Assembly (NCBI RefSeq): GCF_001425905.1
Contig: NZ_LMDY01000012.1
Span: 497,734-561,733, forward strand
Length of the DNA stretch: 64,000 nucleotides
DNA from: Methylibium sp. Root1272
Lineage (GTDB): Bacteria > Pseudomonadota > Gammaproteobacteria > Burkholderiales > Burkholderiaceae_C
Direction: 5' to 3'
In this document: positions 8,531 to 16,969 of the stretch, one piece after another
Layout: every line of letters begins with the position of its first letter
Position numbering within the stretch: position 1 is the first letter of the stretch
The notes under the pieces: model-generated
What the model was told of the DNA's origin: nothing
Databases searched by the model: none
What the model saw: the letters and a program-made list of their open reading frames with translations, nothing else
Program-made: the position numbers and the translations under genes

Positions 8531-9304
8531 CTATTTCAACCCGCCCGAGAGGAAGGCCCGTAGCCGTTCGCTGCGCGGTTGCACCAGCACTTCGCGCGGC
8601 GGGCCCTGTTCCTCGATCAGGCCCTGGTGCAGGAACAGCGTGTGGTTCGACACTTCGCGCGCGAAGCCCATCTCGTGCGTGACGACGATCATCGTGCGGC
8701 CCTCGGCCGCGAGGTCGCGCATCACCTTCAGCACCTCGCCGACCAGTTCGGGGTCGAGTGCCGAGGTCGGCTCGTCGAACAGCATCACCTCGGGCTCCAT
8801 CGCCAGCGCGCGCGCGATCGCGACGCGCTGCTGCTCGCCGCCGGACAGGTGGGCCGGAAAAGTGCCGGCGCGGTGCGCCACGCCCACGCGCGCCAGCAGG
8901 GCCTGCGCACGCTCGGTGGCCTCGGCCCGGCCCAGGCCCAGCACCTGCATCGGCGCCTCGATCACGTTCTGCAGCGCGGTCAGGTGCTGCCACAGGTTGA
9001 ACGACTGGAACACCATCGCGAGCCGTGCGCGCCAGCGCTGCAGCTGCTTCGCGTCGCGAGCGCGCAGGCTGCCGTCGCGGTCGGGCAGCAGCGCCAGTTC
9101 CTCGCTGCCGAGCAGCAGGCGGCCCCGGCTCGGCTGCTCGAGCAGGTTCAGGCAGCGCAGCAGCGTGCTCTTGCCCGAGCCGCTGGAGCCGACGACCGTG
9201 ATCACGTCGCCGGCGCGCGCCGTGAGCGACACGCCCTTCAGCACCTCGTGGCTGCCGTAGCGCTTGTGCAGGTCCAGGGCCTGGAGCTTGGGATCGCCGC
9301 TCAT
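8531..9304 (-). CDS. Amino-acid-type ABC transporter ATP-binding protein
   Basis: A 257-residue ATPase of the HisP/ArtP polar amino acid family. Walker A is GSSGSGKST at residues 39-47, the signature is [15 protein letters not shown], and Walker B is [13 protein letters not shown], followed by the switch His in VTHEM. It powers uptake through the two permeases encoded upstream on the same strand. It is the last gene of the cyanophycinase operon and starts 3 bp after the stop of the zinc hydrolase gene, so translation is probably coupled. Confidence 0.9.
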   Translation of the reverse strand: MSGDPKLQALDLHKRYGSHEVLKGVSLTARAGDVITVVGSSGSGKSTLLRCLNLLEQPSRGRLLLGSEELALLPDRDGSLRARDAKQLQRWRARLAMVFQSFNLWQHLTALQNVIEAPMQVLGLGRAEATERAQALLARVGVAHRAGTFPAHLSGGEQQRVAIARALAMEPEVMLFDEPTSALDPELVGEVLKVMRDLAAEGRTMIVVTHEMGFAREVSNHTLFLHQGLIEEQGPPREVLVQPRSERLRAFLSGGLK

Positions 9305-9307
9305 GCC

Positions 9308-10423
9308 TCAGGCACCCAGCAGCTTGCCGGTCCGCCGGGCCTCTTGGCCGGCCACCTTGGCCAGGCGGGTGCCGGCCGTCACGAAGCGCAGGTTCTCGCG
9401 GGCGTAGAGCAGGCCGTCGGTCGCGCTCGCCAGCGCCGTCACCTGGCCGCTGATCGGGTCGATCACGTCGACGATCAGCTCGCCTTCACGCACCCAGTCG
9501 CCGGGCCCGCGGTGCCAGGCGACGACGCCGCTGACCGGCGTGGTGACCGGCATCGAGCCGGCCAGCGGCGTGGCGGGGTAGGGCAGCGGCGGCAGTGGCG
9601 GCGCCTCGCCGGCGACCAGGCCGCGATGGACCAGGAAATCGACCAGCGCCTGCGCATCCTGGCGCGCCTGCGCATGGCTCACGTCGGCCATGCCACGCAG
9701 CTCGACCGTGACCGACAGGCAGCCCAGCGGCACCGGGCGCGAGGCGCCGGCCTTGTCGGCCAGTTCCCACCAGATCTGCGAGCAGGCTTCGTCGAAGGGC
9801 TGGTCACCCGACTCGGTGGCCAGCAAGGTCGCCTGGGCGCCGAGGTAGCGTGCCAGCGGCTCGGTCTGCGGCCACAGCGGCGTGCCGGCGTAGAGGTGCA
9901 GCACGGCCTCGGCATCGCAGTGCAGGTCCAGCACCACCTCGGCATCGCAGGCCAGCGCGAGCAGCGTGCGGCGCTGCGCCTCCAGCTCGGACTCCACGGT
10001 GAGCAGCGCCACCGATTCGCGCAGCGCTGCCCGCACCAGCGCGGCGTTGGCCTGCGGGTCCGGCCCAAGCGACGGCTCGATGCGGGCCCAGACCGCATCG
10101 CGCAGCGCCGGATAGTGGCGATTGAAGTTCTCGCCGGTGGCGAGTTCGAAGCGGCCGATCGGGCTGCGCAGCAGCCACTGCGACAGGCCGATCGGGTTGG
10201 CCACCGGCACCACGACCACCTCGCCGCGCAGCGCGTCCCGCGCTTCCAGCTCGGCCAGCCGCTCGCGCAGATGATGCGCGACCAGCATGCCGGGCAACTC
10301 ATCGGCGTGCAGCGAGGCCTGCACGTAGACCTTCGGGCCACCGGGCGTGCCGTAGTGGAAGCTGGTGAGCGTGCGCACCGTGCCGAGGCTGCGGCTGGGC
10401 AAGGGGTGGTCGCGGCGTTGCAT
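9308..10423 (-). CDS. Succinylglutamate desuccinylase/aspartoacylase-type zinc hydrolase
   Basis: A 371-residue metallohydrolase of the AstE/AspA (M14-like) family. Expected zinc ligands are seen in SLHADELPG (His and Glu, near residue 39) and in the LDLHCDAE stretch (His, near residue 168); TVELRGMAD is the probable catalytic region, and a C-terminal domain carries a barrel-like PVSGVVAWHR segment. The gene lies inside an ABC importer operon headed by cyanophycinase. A family of zinc beta-Asp-Arg dipeptide hydrolases (CphZ) is known, as I recall, from such clusters, so hydrolysis of imported beta-Asp-Arg is the best inference. The ATG at 10423 is preferred over an upstream GTG-type extension that overlaps the permease gene. 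Confidence 0.75.
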   Translation of the reverse strand: MQRRDHPLPSRSLGTVRTLTSFHYGTPGGPKVYVQASLHADELPGMLVAHHLRERLAELEARDALRGEVVVVPVANPIGLSQWLLRSPIGRFELATGENFNRHYPALRDAVWARIEPSLGPDPQANAALVRAALRESVALLTVESELEAQRRTLLALACDAEVVLDLHCDAEAVLHLYAGTPLWPQTEPLARYLGAQATLLATESGDQPFDEACSQIWWELADKAGASRPVPLGCLSVTVELRGMADVSHAQARQDAQALVDFLVHRGLVAGEAPPLPPLPYPATPLAGSMPVTTPVSGVVAWHRGPGDWVREGELIVDVIDPISGQVTALASATDGLLYARENLRFVTAGTRLAKVAGQEARRTGKLLGA

Positions 10424-10445
10424 GGTGGTGGAGGTCTCCGAGGGC

Positions 10446-11135
10446 TCAGGCGCGCGGACGCAGATGGGCAAGCCAGCGGCGCTCGGCCGCGTGCAGCGCA
10501 CCTACCAGCGCCAGCGTCAGGCCCAAGTAGACCGCAGCGGCCGTCAGGAAGGCTTCGAAAGGCAGATAGAAGCGCGAGTTGACCTCGCGCGCGGCGCCGG
10601 TGAGGTCGAGCAGTGTGACCACGCTGGCCAGCGACGTGCCGTGCAACATCAGCACCGCTTCGTTGCCGTAGGCCGGCAGCGCGCGCCGCAGCGCCGAGGG
10701 CAGCAGGATGCGGCGCCAGACCTGGGCGCGCGACAGGCCGAGCGCGCGCGCCGCCTCGACCTCGCCATGCGGCGTGGCCTTCAGGCTGCCCGCGATGATC
10801 TCGGTGGTGTAGGCGCAGGTGTTGACGGCGAACGCCAGGCAGGCGCAGAACCAGGCCGACTGCAGCCAGGGCCAGGCGATGCTGGCGCGCACCCACTCGA
10901 ACTGCGCCAGGCCGTAGTAGACGAGGAACAGCTGCACCAGCAGCGGCGTGCCGCGGATCACGTAGGTGAAGCACCAGACCGGGCCGTGCAGCCAGCGCGA
11001 CGCCGACACCCGCAGCACCGCGAGCGGCAGCGCTGCCGCCAGCCCGATCGCCAGCGAGATCAGCAGCAGTTGCAACGTGGTGGCCAGGCCGCTCGCGTAG
11101 AGCGGCAGGCTTTCGGCGATGGCCTCGAAGTTCAC
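10446..11135 (-). CDS. ABC transporter permease (HisM/ArtM type)
   Basis: A 229-residue inner-membrane permease with about five membrane spans. The cytoplasmic EAA loop is visible as EVEAARALGLSRAQVWRRI with the following LPSALRRALPAYGNE. RGTPLLVQLFLVYYG is typical of polar amino acid permeases. A GTG start overlaps the stop of the preceding permease by four bases, so the two are translationally coupled and probably form a heterodimeric channel. Confidence 0.9.
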   Translation of the reverse strand: MNFEAIAESLPLYASGLATTLQLLLISLAIGLAAALPLAVLRVSASRWLHGPVWCFTYVIRGTPLLVQLFLVYYGLAQFEWVRASIAWPWLQSAWFCACLAFAVNTCAYTTEIIAGSLKATPHGEVEAARALGLSRAQVWRRILLPSALRRALPAYGNEAVLMLHGTSLASVVTLLDLTGAAREVNSRFYLPFEAFLTAAAVYLGLTLALVGALHAAERRWLAHLRPRA

Positions 11136-11821
11136 AGCGCGCCCGTCCGCACGCCGACCGCGAGGCGCCGGGCCAGCGCCTTGAAGCCCAGCTCGCTGAC
11201 GCTGGTGATGGCGAGGTAGATGAGTGCCGCGCTGGCGTAGAAGACGAAGGGCTCGCGCGTCGCGCCGGCCGCCTGGGTGGCGCGCAGCATCATGTCGTTC
11301 AGGCCGATCACCGAGACGATGGCCGTGCTCTTGACCAGTACCAGCCAGTTGTTCGACAGACCCGGCAGGGCGTAGCGCAGCATCTGCGGCAGCAGCAGCC
11401 GGCGCAGCACCTGCCAGCGGCTCATGCCGCAGGCCAGGCCGGCCTCGCGCTGGCCCGGCGCCAGCGCGAGGAAGGCGCCGCGGAAGGTCTCGCCGAGGTA
11501 GGCGCCGAACACGAAGCCGATCGTCAGCACGCCGGCCACGAAGGGGTCGACGTCGATGTAGTCCGCAAAACCCAGCTGCTGGGCCAGCGCGTTCACCGCG
11601 AGCTGACCGCCGAAGAACACCAGCAGCATCAGCACCAGGTCCGGCACGCCGCGGATCAGCGTGGTGTAGGCCAGCGCGCCGCCCTGCAGCCAGCGCAAGC
11701 GCGACAGCCGTGCGCTCGCAGCGGCCAGGCCGAGCACCACGGCGATCGCCAGCGACAGCAGCGCCAGCGCCAGGGTCAGCAGCGTGCCGCTCAGCAGCGA
11801 GGGGACATAGCCGTGCAGCAT
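11132..11821 (-). CDS. ABC transporter permease (HisQ/ArtQ type)
   Basis: A 229-residue permease of the same family as the next gene. It starts with the usual MLHGY...LLSGTLLTLALAL segment, has RGVPDLVLMLLVFFGG after the second span and the EAA loop REAGLACGMSRWQVLRRLLL. The ATG at 11821 was chosen because the upstream extension is low-complexity sequence overlapping the binding-protein gene. It forms the membrane part of the importer with its partner. Confidence 0.9.
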   Translation of the reverse strand: MLHGYVPSLLSGTLLTLALALLSLAIAVVLGLAAASARLSRLRWLQGGALAYTTLIRGVPDLVLMLLVFFGGQLAVNALAQQLGFADYIDVDPFVAGVLTIGFVFGAYLGETFRGAFLALAPGQREAGLACGMSRWQVLRRLLLPQMLRYALPGLSNNWLVLVKSTAIVSVIGLNDMMLRATQAAGATREPFVFYASAALIYLAITSVSELGFKALARRLAVGVRTGAL

Positions 11822-11849
11822 CAGCGGGACGGTGGGAGCGCGGCGAGCC

Positions 11850-12641
11850 TCACTTCGTCGGCGCTTCGCCGTAGACGTCGAAGTCGAAGTACTTGTTCTG
11901 GATCTTCTTGTACGTGCCGTCGGCGCGGATGCCCTTGATCGCCGCATTGAGCTTCGACTGCAGCTCGGTGTCACCCTTGCGCAGCGCGATGCCGGCGCCG
12001 ACGCCGAAGAACTTCTCGTCGTCGTAGAACGGGCCGATGTAGCCGTAGCCCTTGCCCTGCGGCGTCTTCAGGAAGCCGACGTCGGCGGCCACCGAATCCT
12101 GCAGCGTCGCGTCGATGCGGCCTGCGGCGAGGTCGAGGAAGACCTCGTCCTGCTTGGTATAGCGCACGATCTCGGCGCCCTTGAACGTGGCGGTGGCGAA
12201 GCGGTCGTGGATGGTGGAGCGCTGCACGCCGATCTTCCTGCCCTTCAGGCCCTCGGGCGTGAGCTCCAGCTTGCTGCCGGTCCTGGCGACCAGCCGCGCC
12301 GGGGTCTGGTAGTAGCGCTCGGTGAAGGCCACGACCTTCTGGCGCTCCGGCGTGATCGACATCGATGCGACGATGGCGTCGAACTTGCGCGCCTGCAGCG
12401 CCGGGATCATGCCGTCGAAGTCCTGCTGCACCAGCGTGCATTCGGTCTTCATCTGGGCGCACAGCGCATTGGCGATGTCGATGTCGAAGCCCTTCAACTG
12501 CCCGGAGGGCGTGACCTCGCTGAACGGCGGGTAGGCCCCCTCGACGGCGATGCGCAGCTTCTTCCCGTCGGCGGCCAGGCCGGGCTCGGCCGCGAGGAGC
12601 ACAACGGCGGCCAGGGCCAGGAAGGAGGCGAAACGGGTCAT
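11850..12641 (-). CDS. ABC transporter periplasmic substrate-binding protein
   Basis: A 263-residue solute-binding protein of the lysine/arginine/ornithine and histidine (ArgT/HisJ) type. Residues 1-23 form a signal peptide ending in GLAADGK. The mature N-terminus LRIAVEGAYPPFSEVTPSG, then GFDIDIANALC and DGMIPALQARKFDAIVASMSIT, are family hallmarks. It captures a cationic amino acid or dipeptide in the periplasm. Its place directly after the cyanophycinase gene makes arginine or beta-Asp-Arg the likeliest ligand. The ATG at 12641 is chosen because the signal peptide begins there. Confidence 0.9.
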   Translation of the reverse strand: MTRFASFLALAAVVLLAAEPGLAADGKKLRIAVEGAYPPFSEVTPSGQLKGFDIDIANALCAQMKTECTLVQQDFDGMIPALQARKFDAIVASMSITPERQKVVAFTERYYQTPARLVARTGSKLELTPEGLKGRKIGVQRSTIHDRFATATFKGAEIVRYTKQDEVFLDLAAGRIDATLQDSVAADVGFLKTPQGKGYGYIGPFYDDEKFFGVGAGIALRKGDTELQSKLNAAIKGIRADGTYKKIQNKYFDFDVYGEAPTK

Positions 12642-12745
12642 GCGGTCCTCATGCGGTCGTTGGGGAGATTCGAGGTGTGGCGGGCGAGGGCAGGGCAGCG
12701 CACGGCCCTCGCCGGTCACGATGCTAGCTGCTGCGGGGCGGTCGC

Positions 12746-14068
12746 TCAGGGCAGGGTCGGCGCCAGCGGCTCGTAGCGGGGCACCACCGCGTCGGTCGCG
12801 GACGCGGTCGCGGGGCTGTAGAGCGGGCGGGCGATGGTGATCGGCGTGACGTCGAGGTAAAGGTTGAGCACCGTGTAGTCATCGCCGCCGAAGGCGCCGG
12901 TGTACCAGCCGTGGCTGTCGGGGCCGCGCCGCAGGCGGAACTCGAAACCCAGGTCGGGCTGCGGATCGCTGGCGCGCGGCGTGCCGCTGAAGGCCAGACC
13001 GGTCGCTTCCGTGTCGCGGTTGTCGAGCAACGAGCCCATCGCATCGACGATGGTCGAGGGGCCGAGCATGTCGTTCTGGAACGGAGCGCTCTCGAAGCTC
13101 GGCGCGAAGTCCGGCGAGCCCGGATCGATCAGTTGCCCCTGCAGCTTCTGCAGCGAGGGTGTGGTGATGCCGCTGTGCAGGTCGTGGCGGTCACCGCGGT
13201 CCAGGTAGGTGAGCTTGGCATTGCGCAGATTGAAGGCGTCGAGCCGGCCGTCCTGCGAGGCCGCGCCGAGGTCGACCAGCAGCACGCCCTTGCCGCCGAC
13301 CACCTCGACCTTGCCGTCGTGCAGGATCGCGGCGGTGTTCTCCTCCACGCCGAGGCCGAGGCGGTAGCCCTTCTGCACCATCAGCGGGAGCAGGCGGCCG
13401 ATGCGGCCGCGCTTGAGGAAGTGCTGGTCGATCAGCAGTTCGGGTCCGACGAAGCCCAGGCCGCGGCCGATCTCCTGCCCTTCGTCGAGACGGCCGCGCT
13501 TGAGCACCCGCAGCACGTCGTAGGCGTCGCGGAACATGGTCTCGCTCATCACCGCGGCGCCGGCGCTGGTGCCGGCCACCACGCCGCCGGCGCGGTAGAC
13601 GCTCCAGATCGCCTGCAGCAGCGGCGTCGGCAGGCCGTCGGGCTGCAGCGAGTCGGTGATGCGCGACTGCGCGCCGCCGGCGAAATAGATGCCGGTAGCC
13701 GCGAGCACCTGCTCGATCAGGACCGGGTCATGCACCGCCTCCGCCACCTCATAGCCCTGCCATTCCGGGGCGACCGGCAGCGTCACGGCCTGGGCGCCGT
13801 GGCGCTGCAGGGCATCGACGACCATCTCGCCGGTCTTCTCAGGGGCCGACGACGCCGCCGGGATGACCACCCAGCGCGAACCCGGCCCGCCCGACAGTTG
13901 CACCAGCCGCGACCAGACCGCCGTGTTGTCGTACCGCAGCTCGCCGCCGATCGGCACCGCGTAGCCGGTCGGGGCCGGGCCGGGGACCGTGGGGGCGGCC
14001 AGCGCCGCCGTCGTGACCGCCCAGACAGCGGCCAGCATGACGAGCCAGCGTCCCGCGGTTCTGGTCAT
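12746..14068 (-). CDS. Exported cyanophycinase (peptidase family S51)
   Basis: A 440-residue cyanophycinase, which cuts the Asp-Arg storage polymer cyanophycin into beta-Asp-Arg dipeptides. The catalytic serine is in VAGTSAGAAVMS, preceded by YFAGGAQSRITDSL; the later GLGVEENTAAIL is typical of the family. Residues 1-25 look like a signal peptide ending in ALAAP, so the enzyme acts outside the cytoplasm, unlike intracellular CphB. The ATG at 14068 starts this peptide; upstream starts would mask it. It heads an operon with a cationic amino acid ABC importer and a zinc hydrolase. The protein is longer than CphB owing to an extra C-terminal part. Confidence 0.85.
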   Translation of the reverse strand: MTRTAGRWLVMLAAVWAVTTAALAAPTVPGPAPTGYAVPIGGELRYDNTAVWSRLVQLSGGPGSRWVVIPAASSAPEKTGEMVVDALQRHGAQAVTLPVAPEWQGYEVAEAVHDPVLIEQVLAATGIYFAGGAQSRITDSLQPDGLPTPLLQAIWSVYRAGGVVAGTSAGAAVMSETMFRDAYDVLRVLKRGRLDEGQEIGRGLGFVGPELLIDQHFLKRGRIGRLLPLMVQKGYRLGLGVEENTAAILHDGKVEVVGGKGVLLVDLGAASQDGRLDAFNLRNAKLTYLDRGDRHDLHSGITTPSLQKLQGQLIDPGSPDFAPSFESAPFQNDMLGPSTIVDAMGSLLDNRDTEATGLAFSGTPRASDPQPDLGFEFRLRRGPDSHGWYTGAFGGDDYTVLNLYLDVTPITIARPLYSPATASATDAVVPRYEPLAPTLP

Positions 14069-14299
14069 CGCGGGGCCTTCCCGGTGCGAGGGACCGGATG
14101 CAGCAGCGAGCAGTGGGGCCGGCATGGTGGTGAAGCCTCCGGTGATGGCGCGTTGCAGAGCTTCGATCTTGGCACCGAAGTGATGGCCTGCCGCGGCAGG
14201 CGAGCACAAATTGCGGCAGGTATCACGCTTGAGCAAGTCTCGCGCCCGCCGGCCCGGCCGTCAGCGAGCACGACGCGGATCGCGATATCCGAGCAGCGC

Positions 14300-15043
14300 T
14301 CACGCCGAGGCGGGTTGCAGGCCGGCGTCGAGCGTGCCGCGCTCGTCGAACACGAAGCATCCGCCCTCGTAGTGGCGTGCGCCGACGGTCTGGAAGTACT
14401 GGAGGATGCCGCCGTCGAGTTGCAGCACGTGCTCGAGTCCTTGCTCGCGCATCAGCAGCGCCGCCTTCTCGCAGCGGATGCCGCCGGTGCAGTAGCTCAC
14501 CACGGTCTTGCCGGCGAGTTCGGCGCGGTGGGCAGCGAGTGCCGCCGGGAAATCGCCGAAACGCTGCAGGCGCCAATCGTGCGCGCCGGCGAAGCGCCCG
14601 GCGTCGACCTCGAAGCCGTTGCGGGTGTCGAGCAGCAGCAGCGGCCGGCCGGCGTCGCAGTGGCCGGCGTCGAGCCAGCGCGCCAGCGTGGCGGCATCCA
14701 CGGCCGGCGCGCGGGCATCGACGGGGCGGATCGTCGGGTGGTCCATGCGGATGATCTCGCGCTTGAGCTTGACGCGCAGCCGCTTGAACGGCTGGGCGTC
14801 GCTCCAGCTCTCCTTGGCCTGCAGGTCGGCGAACCGCGCGTCGCTTCGCAGCCACGACAGGAAGTCGCGCGCGTCGGCCTCGGCGCCTGCCAGGAACAGG
14901 TTGATGCCTTCCTCGGCCAGCAGAATGCTGCCCTTGAGCGCCGCGACGCGGGCCCGCTCCAGCAACCGCTCGCGCAACACCTCGCGATCGTCGAGCGCGA
15001 CGAACTTGTAAGCGGCGAGGTTGAGAACGATGGCGTCCGACAT
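14300..15043 (-). CDS. trhO: Oxygen-dependent tRNA uridine(34) hydroxylase
   Basis: A 247-residue rhodanese-domain protein of the YceA/TrhO family, which uses O2 to make 5-hydroxyuridine at the wobble position of tRNA. The N-terminal domain holds GSILLAEEGINLFLAG, and the rhodanese domain ends in the active-site loop SYCTGGIRCEKAALLM. The start at 15043 is the first ATG that fits the family; a longer frame upstream is not conserved in character. It is probably transcribed alone. Confidence 0.88.
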   Translation of the reverse strand: MSDAIVLNLAAYKFVALDDREVLRERLLERARVAALKGSILLAEEGINLFLAGAEADARDFLSWLRSDARFADLQAKESWSDAQPFKRLRVKLKREIIRMDHPTIRPVDARAPAVDAATLARWLDAGHCDAGRPLLLLDTRNGFEVDAGRFAGAHDWRLQRFGDFPAALAAHRAELAGKTVVSYCTGGIRCEKAALLMREQGLEHVLQLDGGILQYFQTVGARHYEGGCFVFDERGTLDAGLQPASA

Positions 15044-15242
15044 GAGCGTGATTGTAGAAATCGCCGCAGCCGACCGCAGTGTGGCGCACCGTAAGCGTGC
15101 GTCAGTGAGGGCAGGCTTACCCTGGGGCGTGATCGAGTGCCGCACCACGTTGTGGCTCGCCCTGCAACTGCGGGGTGTCCCGGCGGCGGGGATTCGCTAC
15201 CTTATCGGTCACGGCAAGGAATCGTCGGCGAGGAAGACCAAC

Positions 15243-15776
15243 ATGGACAGCACGGCAGGCAAACCGGTTCTAGAAATCACGGCGTACTGGACCGCCGCCC
15301 AAGCCCTGGTAGGCAAGGCGCTGGCGGGGTCACGCGCCTTGCAGCGCGATGCACTGCGGCAGATCGCGCCCTGCTTCACCCGCACGGCCGGTGCGTTCTG
15401 CTTCGACCTGGCCGTTTTCGTGGCGCTGGCGCTGATGGCCGCCACGCTGCTGACGCCCTGGAATCAGCCGCTCGGCGAAGGCGCGGGCTGGATGCTGGTG
15501 TGCCTGGGCGTCTTCGCCGCCTTCTGGTGCTCGATCGCGGCGGCGGATTTCGAGCGTCTGCGCAAGCTGCGCCGTCGCTTCCTGGCGCGCGCTCCGCAGC
15601 CGCCTCGCGCCGCGCCGGTGGTCGATCAGACGTTGCCGCAGGACATGTATCTGATGCCGGCGACCGTGGTCTCCGTGCTGCCGCCGCTGCGCGTGCGCTC
15701 GGCCTACCGTCCGAGTCGCGTGTCTCGGCCGCTGCCGTCGCGCTCGCTGCTGCGGACGGCCGGCCGCTCTCACTGA
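15243..15776 (+). CDS. Hypothetical protein with two membrane segments
   Basis: A 177-residue protein I do not recognise. Two hydrophobic segments, about residues 52-72 and 82-102, are separated by a short polar turn; the C-terminal 70 residues are basic and rich in Arg, Pro and Ser. The ATG at 15243 has GAGGAAGA upstream (15229-15236). A longer in-frame extension upstream crosses the trhO start region and was not used. It lies alone before the convergent chemotaxis genes. Confidence 0.55.
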   Translation: MDSTAGKPVLEITAYWTAAQALVGKALAGSRALQRDALRQIAPCFTRTAGAFCFDLAVFVALALMAATLLTPWNQPLGEGAGWMLVCLGVFAAFWCSIAAADFERLRKLRRRFLARAPQPPRAAPVVDQTLPQDMYLMPATVVSVLPPLRVRSAYRPSRVSRPLPSRSLLRTAGRSH

Positions 15777-15833
15777 GGCGCCGGGCGCAACGCAAACAGC
15801 GCGCCGCAGCGCGCCGTCGGACAAGCCCCCTGC

Positions 15834-16466
15834 TCAGAAGCCCAGGCTGGCCAGCAGGTCGTCGACCTCACCCTGGTTCTGCACCACGTCGGCGCGCCCC
15901 TCAGGGTTGACGACCGGGCCGTTGAGGATGGTGCTCTCCACCTTCTGCGCCTGCTCGGGCGGTGCCGCCTGCACCAGCAGCTTCACCAGGCTGTCCTCCA
16001 GATCGCTCGCCAGCGACACCACCTTGGCGACCACCTGACCGGTGAGGTCGTGGAAGTCCTGCGCCATCATGATGTCGGTCAGGTCGGCGTCGATGCGCGC
16101 GGTGGCGGCTTCCACATCGCTGACGAAGTTCATCACCGAGCCCGAGGCCACGGCCTTCACCGGATCGGCGACGATGGCGGCGGCGATGCGGCGCGTCTCG
16201 GCCGCAATGCGGGTGTGCTCCATCTTGGCCTGGTCGACCGAGTTCAGCACCTTGTTGGCGGCGGCCGCCGTCTTCTCGGCGATGTAGTTGAGGCGGCTGC
16301 GCGCGTCGGGCAGGCCCTCGGCCGCCTGCTGCAGTTTGGGCGTGACACCGAGCTGCGCCAGGGTGTCGTGCAACTGGCGCGTGATCGCGCCGAGCTGCTG
16401 GAACACTTCGGGCGAGGTGCTGGGCGTCGGCGGATGGGCCAGCAAGGCCGTGTCGTCCATCTTCAT
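15834..16466 (-). CDS. cheZ: Chemotaxis protein CheZ, CheY-P phosphatase
   Basis: A 210-residue mostly helical protein. The catalytic region reads DIMMAQDFHDLTGQVV, in which the Asp and the Gln of the DxxxQ pair match the residues that place water for CheY-P hydrolysis. The C-terminal tail EVDDLLASLGF is the CheY-binding helix. It removes the phosphoryl group from CheY at the chemoreceptor complex. It follows cheY by 13 bp and is probably in the same transcript. Confidence 0.92.
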   Translation of the reverse strand: MKMDDTALLAHPPTPSTSPEVFQQLGAITRQLHDTLAQLGVTPKLQQAAEGLPDARSRLNYIAEKTAAAANKVLNSVDQAKMEHTRIAAETRRIAAAIVADPVKAVASGSVMNFVSDVEAATARIDADLTDIMMAQDFHDLTGQVVAKVVSLASDLEDSLVKLLVQAAPPEQAQKVESTILNGPVVNPEGRADVVQNQGEVDDLLASLGF

Positions 16467-16479
16467 GGGCTGTTGTCCT

Positions 16480-16875
16480 TCAGGCCGTCGCTGCCAGTTT
16501 CTGCATGATCTTCTGGACCTTCTCCTCCAGCGTCGCCTTCGTGAAAGGCTTGACGATGTAGCCGGCCGCTCCCGTCTGTGCGGCCAGCACGATGTCTTCC
16601 TTGCGTGCCTCGGCCGTCACCATCAGCACGGGAATGTGCTTGAGGCTGTCGTCGGCCTTGACCGCCTTGAGCAGGTCGAAGCCGTTCATGTTGGGCATGT
16701 TGATGTCGCTGACCACGAAGTCGTACTTCGAGGTCTTCATCATCTGCAGCGCCACTGCACCGTCCTCGGCCTCGTCGGCGTTGACGTAGCCGATCTCCTT
16801 GAGCAGGCCGCGCACGATGCGGCGCATGGTCGAGAAGTCGTCGACGATCAGGAATTTGAGATCGGGGGTGCTCAT
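16480..16875 (-). CDS. cheY: Chemotaxis response regulator CheY
   Basis: A 131-residue single receiver domain. The acidic pair is in [13 protein letters not shown], the phospho-acceptor Asp in [12 protein letters not shown], Thr in VTAEA and Lys in IVKPF. CheY-P binds the motor switch and reverses rotation. It is followed by cheZ. A sigma-28-type promoter overlapping the end of motB stands about 75-95 bp upstream, so cheYZ can be expressed apart from motAB. Confidence 0.93.
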   Translation of the reverse strand: MSTPDLKFLIVDDFSTMRRIVRGLLKEIGYVNADEAEDGAVALQMMKTSKYDFVVSDINMPNMNGFDLLKAVKADDSLKHIPVLMVTAEARKEDIVLAAQTGAAGYIVKPFTKATLEEKVQKIMQKLAATA

Positions 16876-16942
16876 GGTCAGGGTCCTCGCGCGCTATCGG
16901 TTCATGCCGCCCGGTGGCGGTCGATACGGTGTTGTGTACGGT

Positions 16943-16969
16943 TTATCGGGTGTCGGCCGGCGGACTTGA
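16943..16969 (-). promoter_or_regulatory. Candidate sigma-28 promoter for cheYZ, overlapping motB end
   Basis: On the minus strand the site reads TCAAGTCC (16962-16969), 11 bases, then CCCGATAA (16943-16950). The spacing is that of flagellar sigma-28 promoters. The TAA of the -10 box is at the same time the stop codon of motB. Assigned by pattern and position. Confidence 0.6.

Noticed and set aside
12911-15094. A 727-residue plus-strand frame opposite cyanophycinase and trhO.
   Set aside because: No domain, and both opposing genes have clear catalytic motifs.
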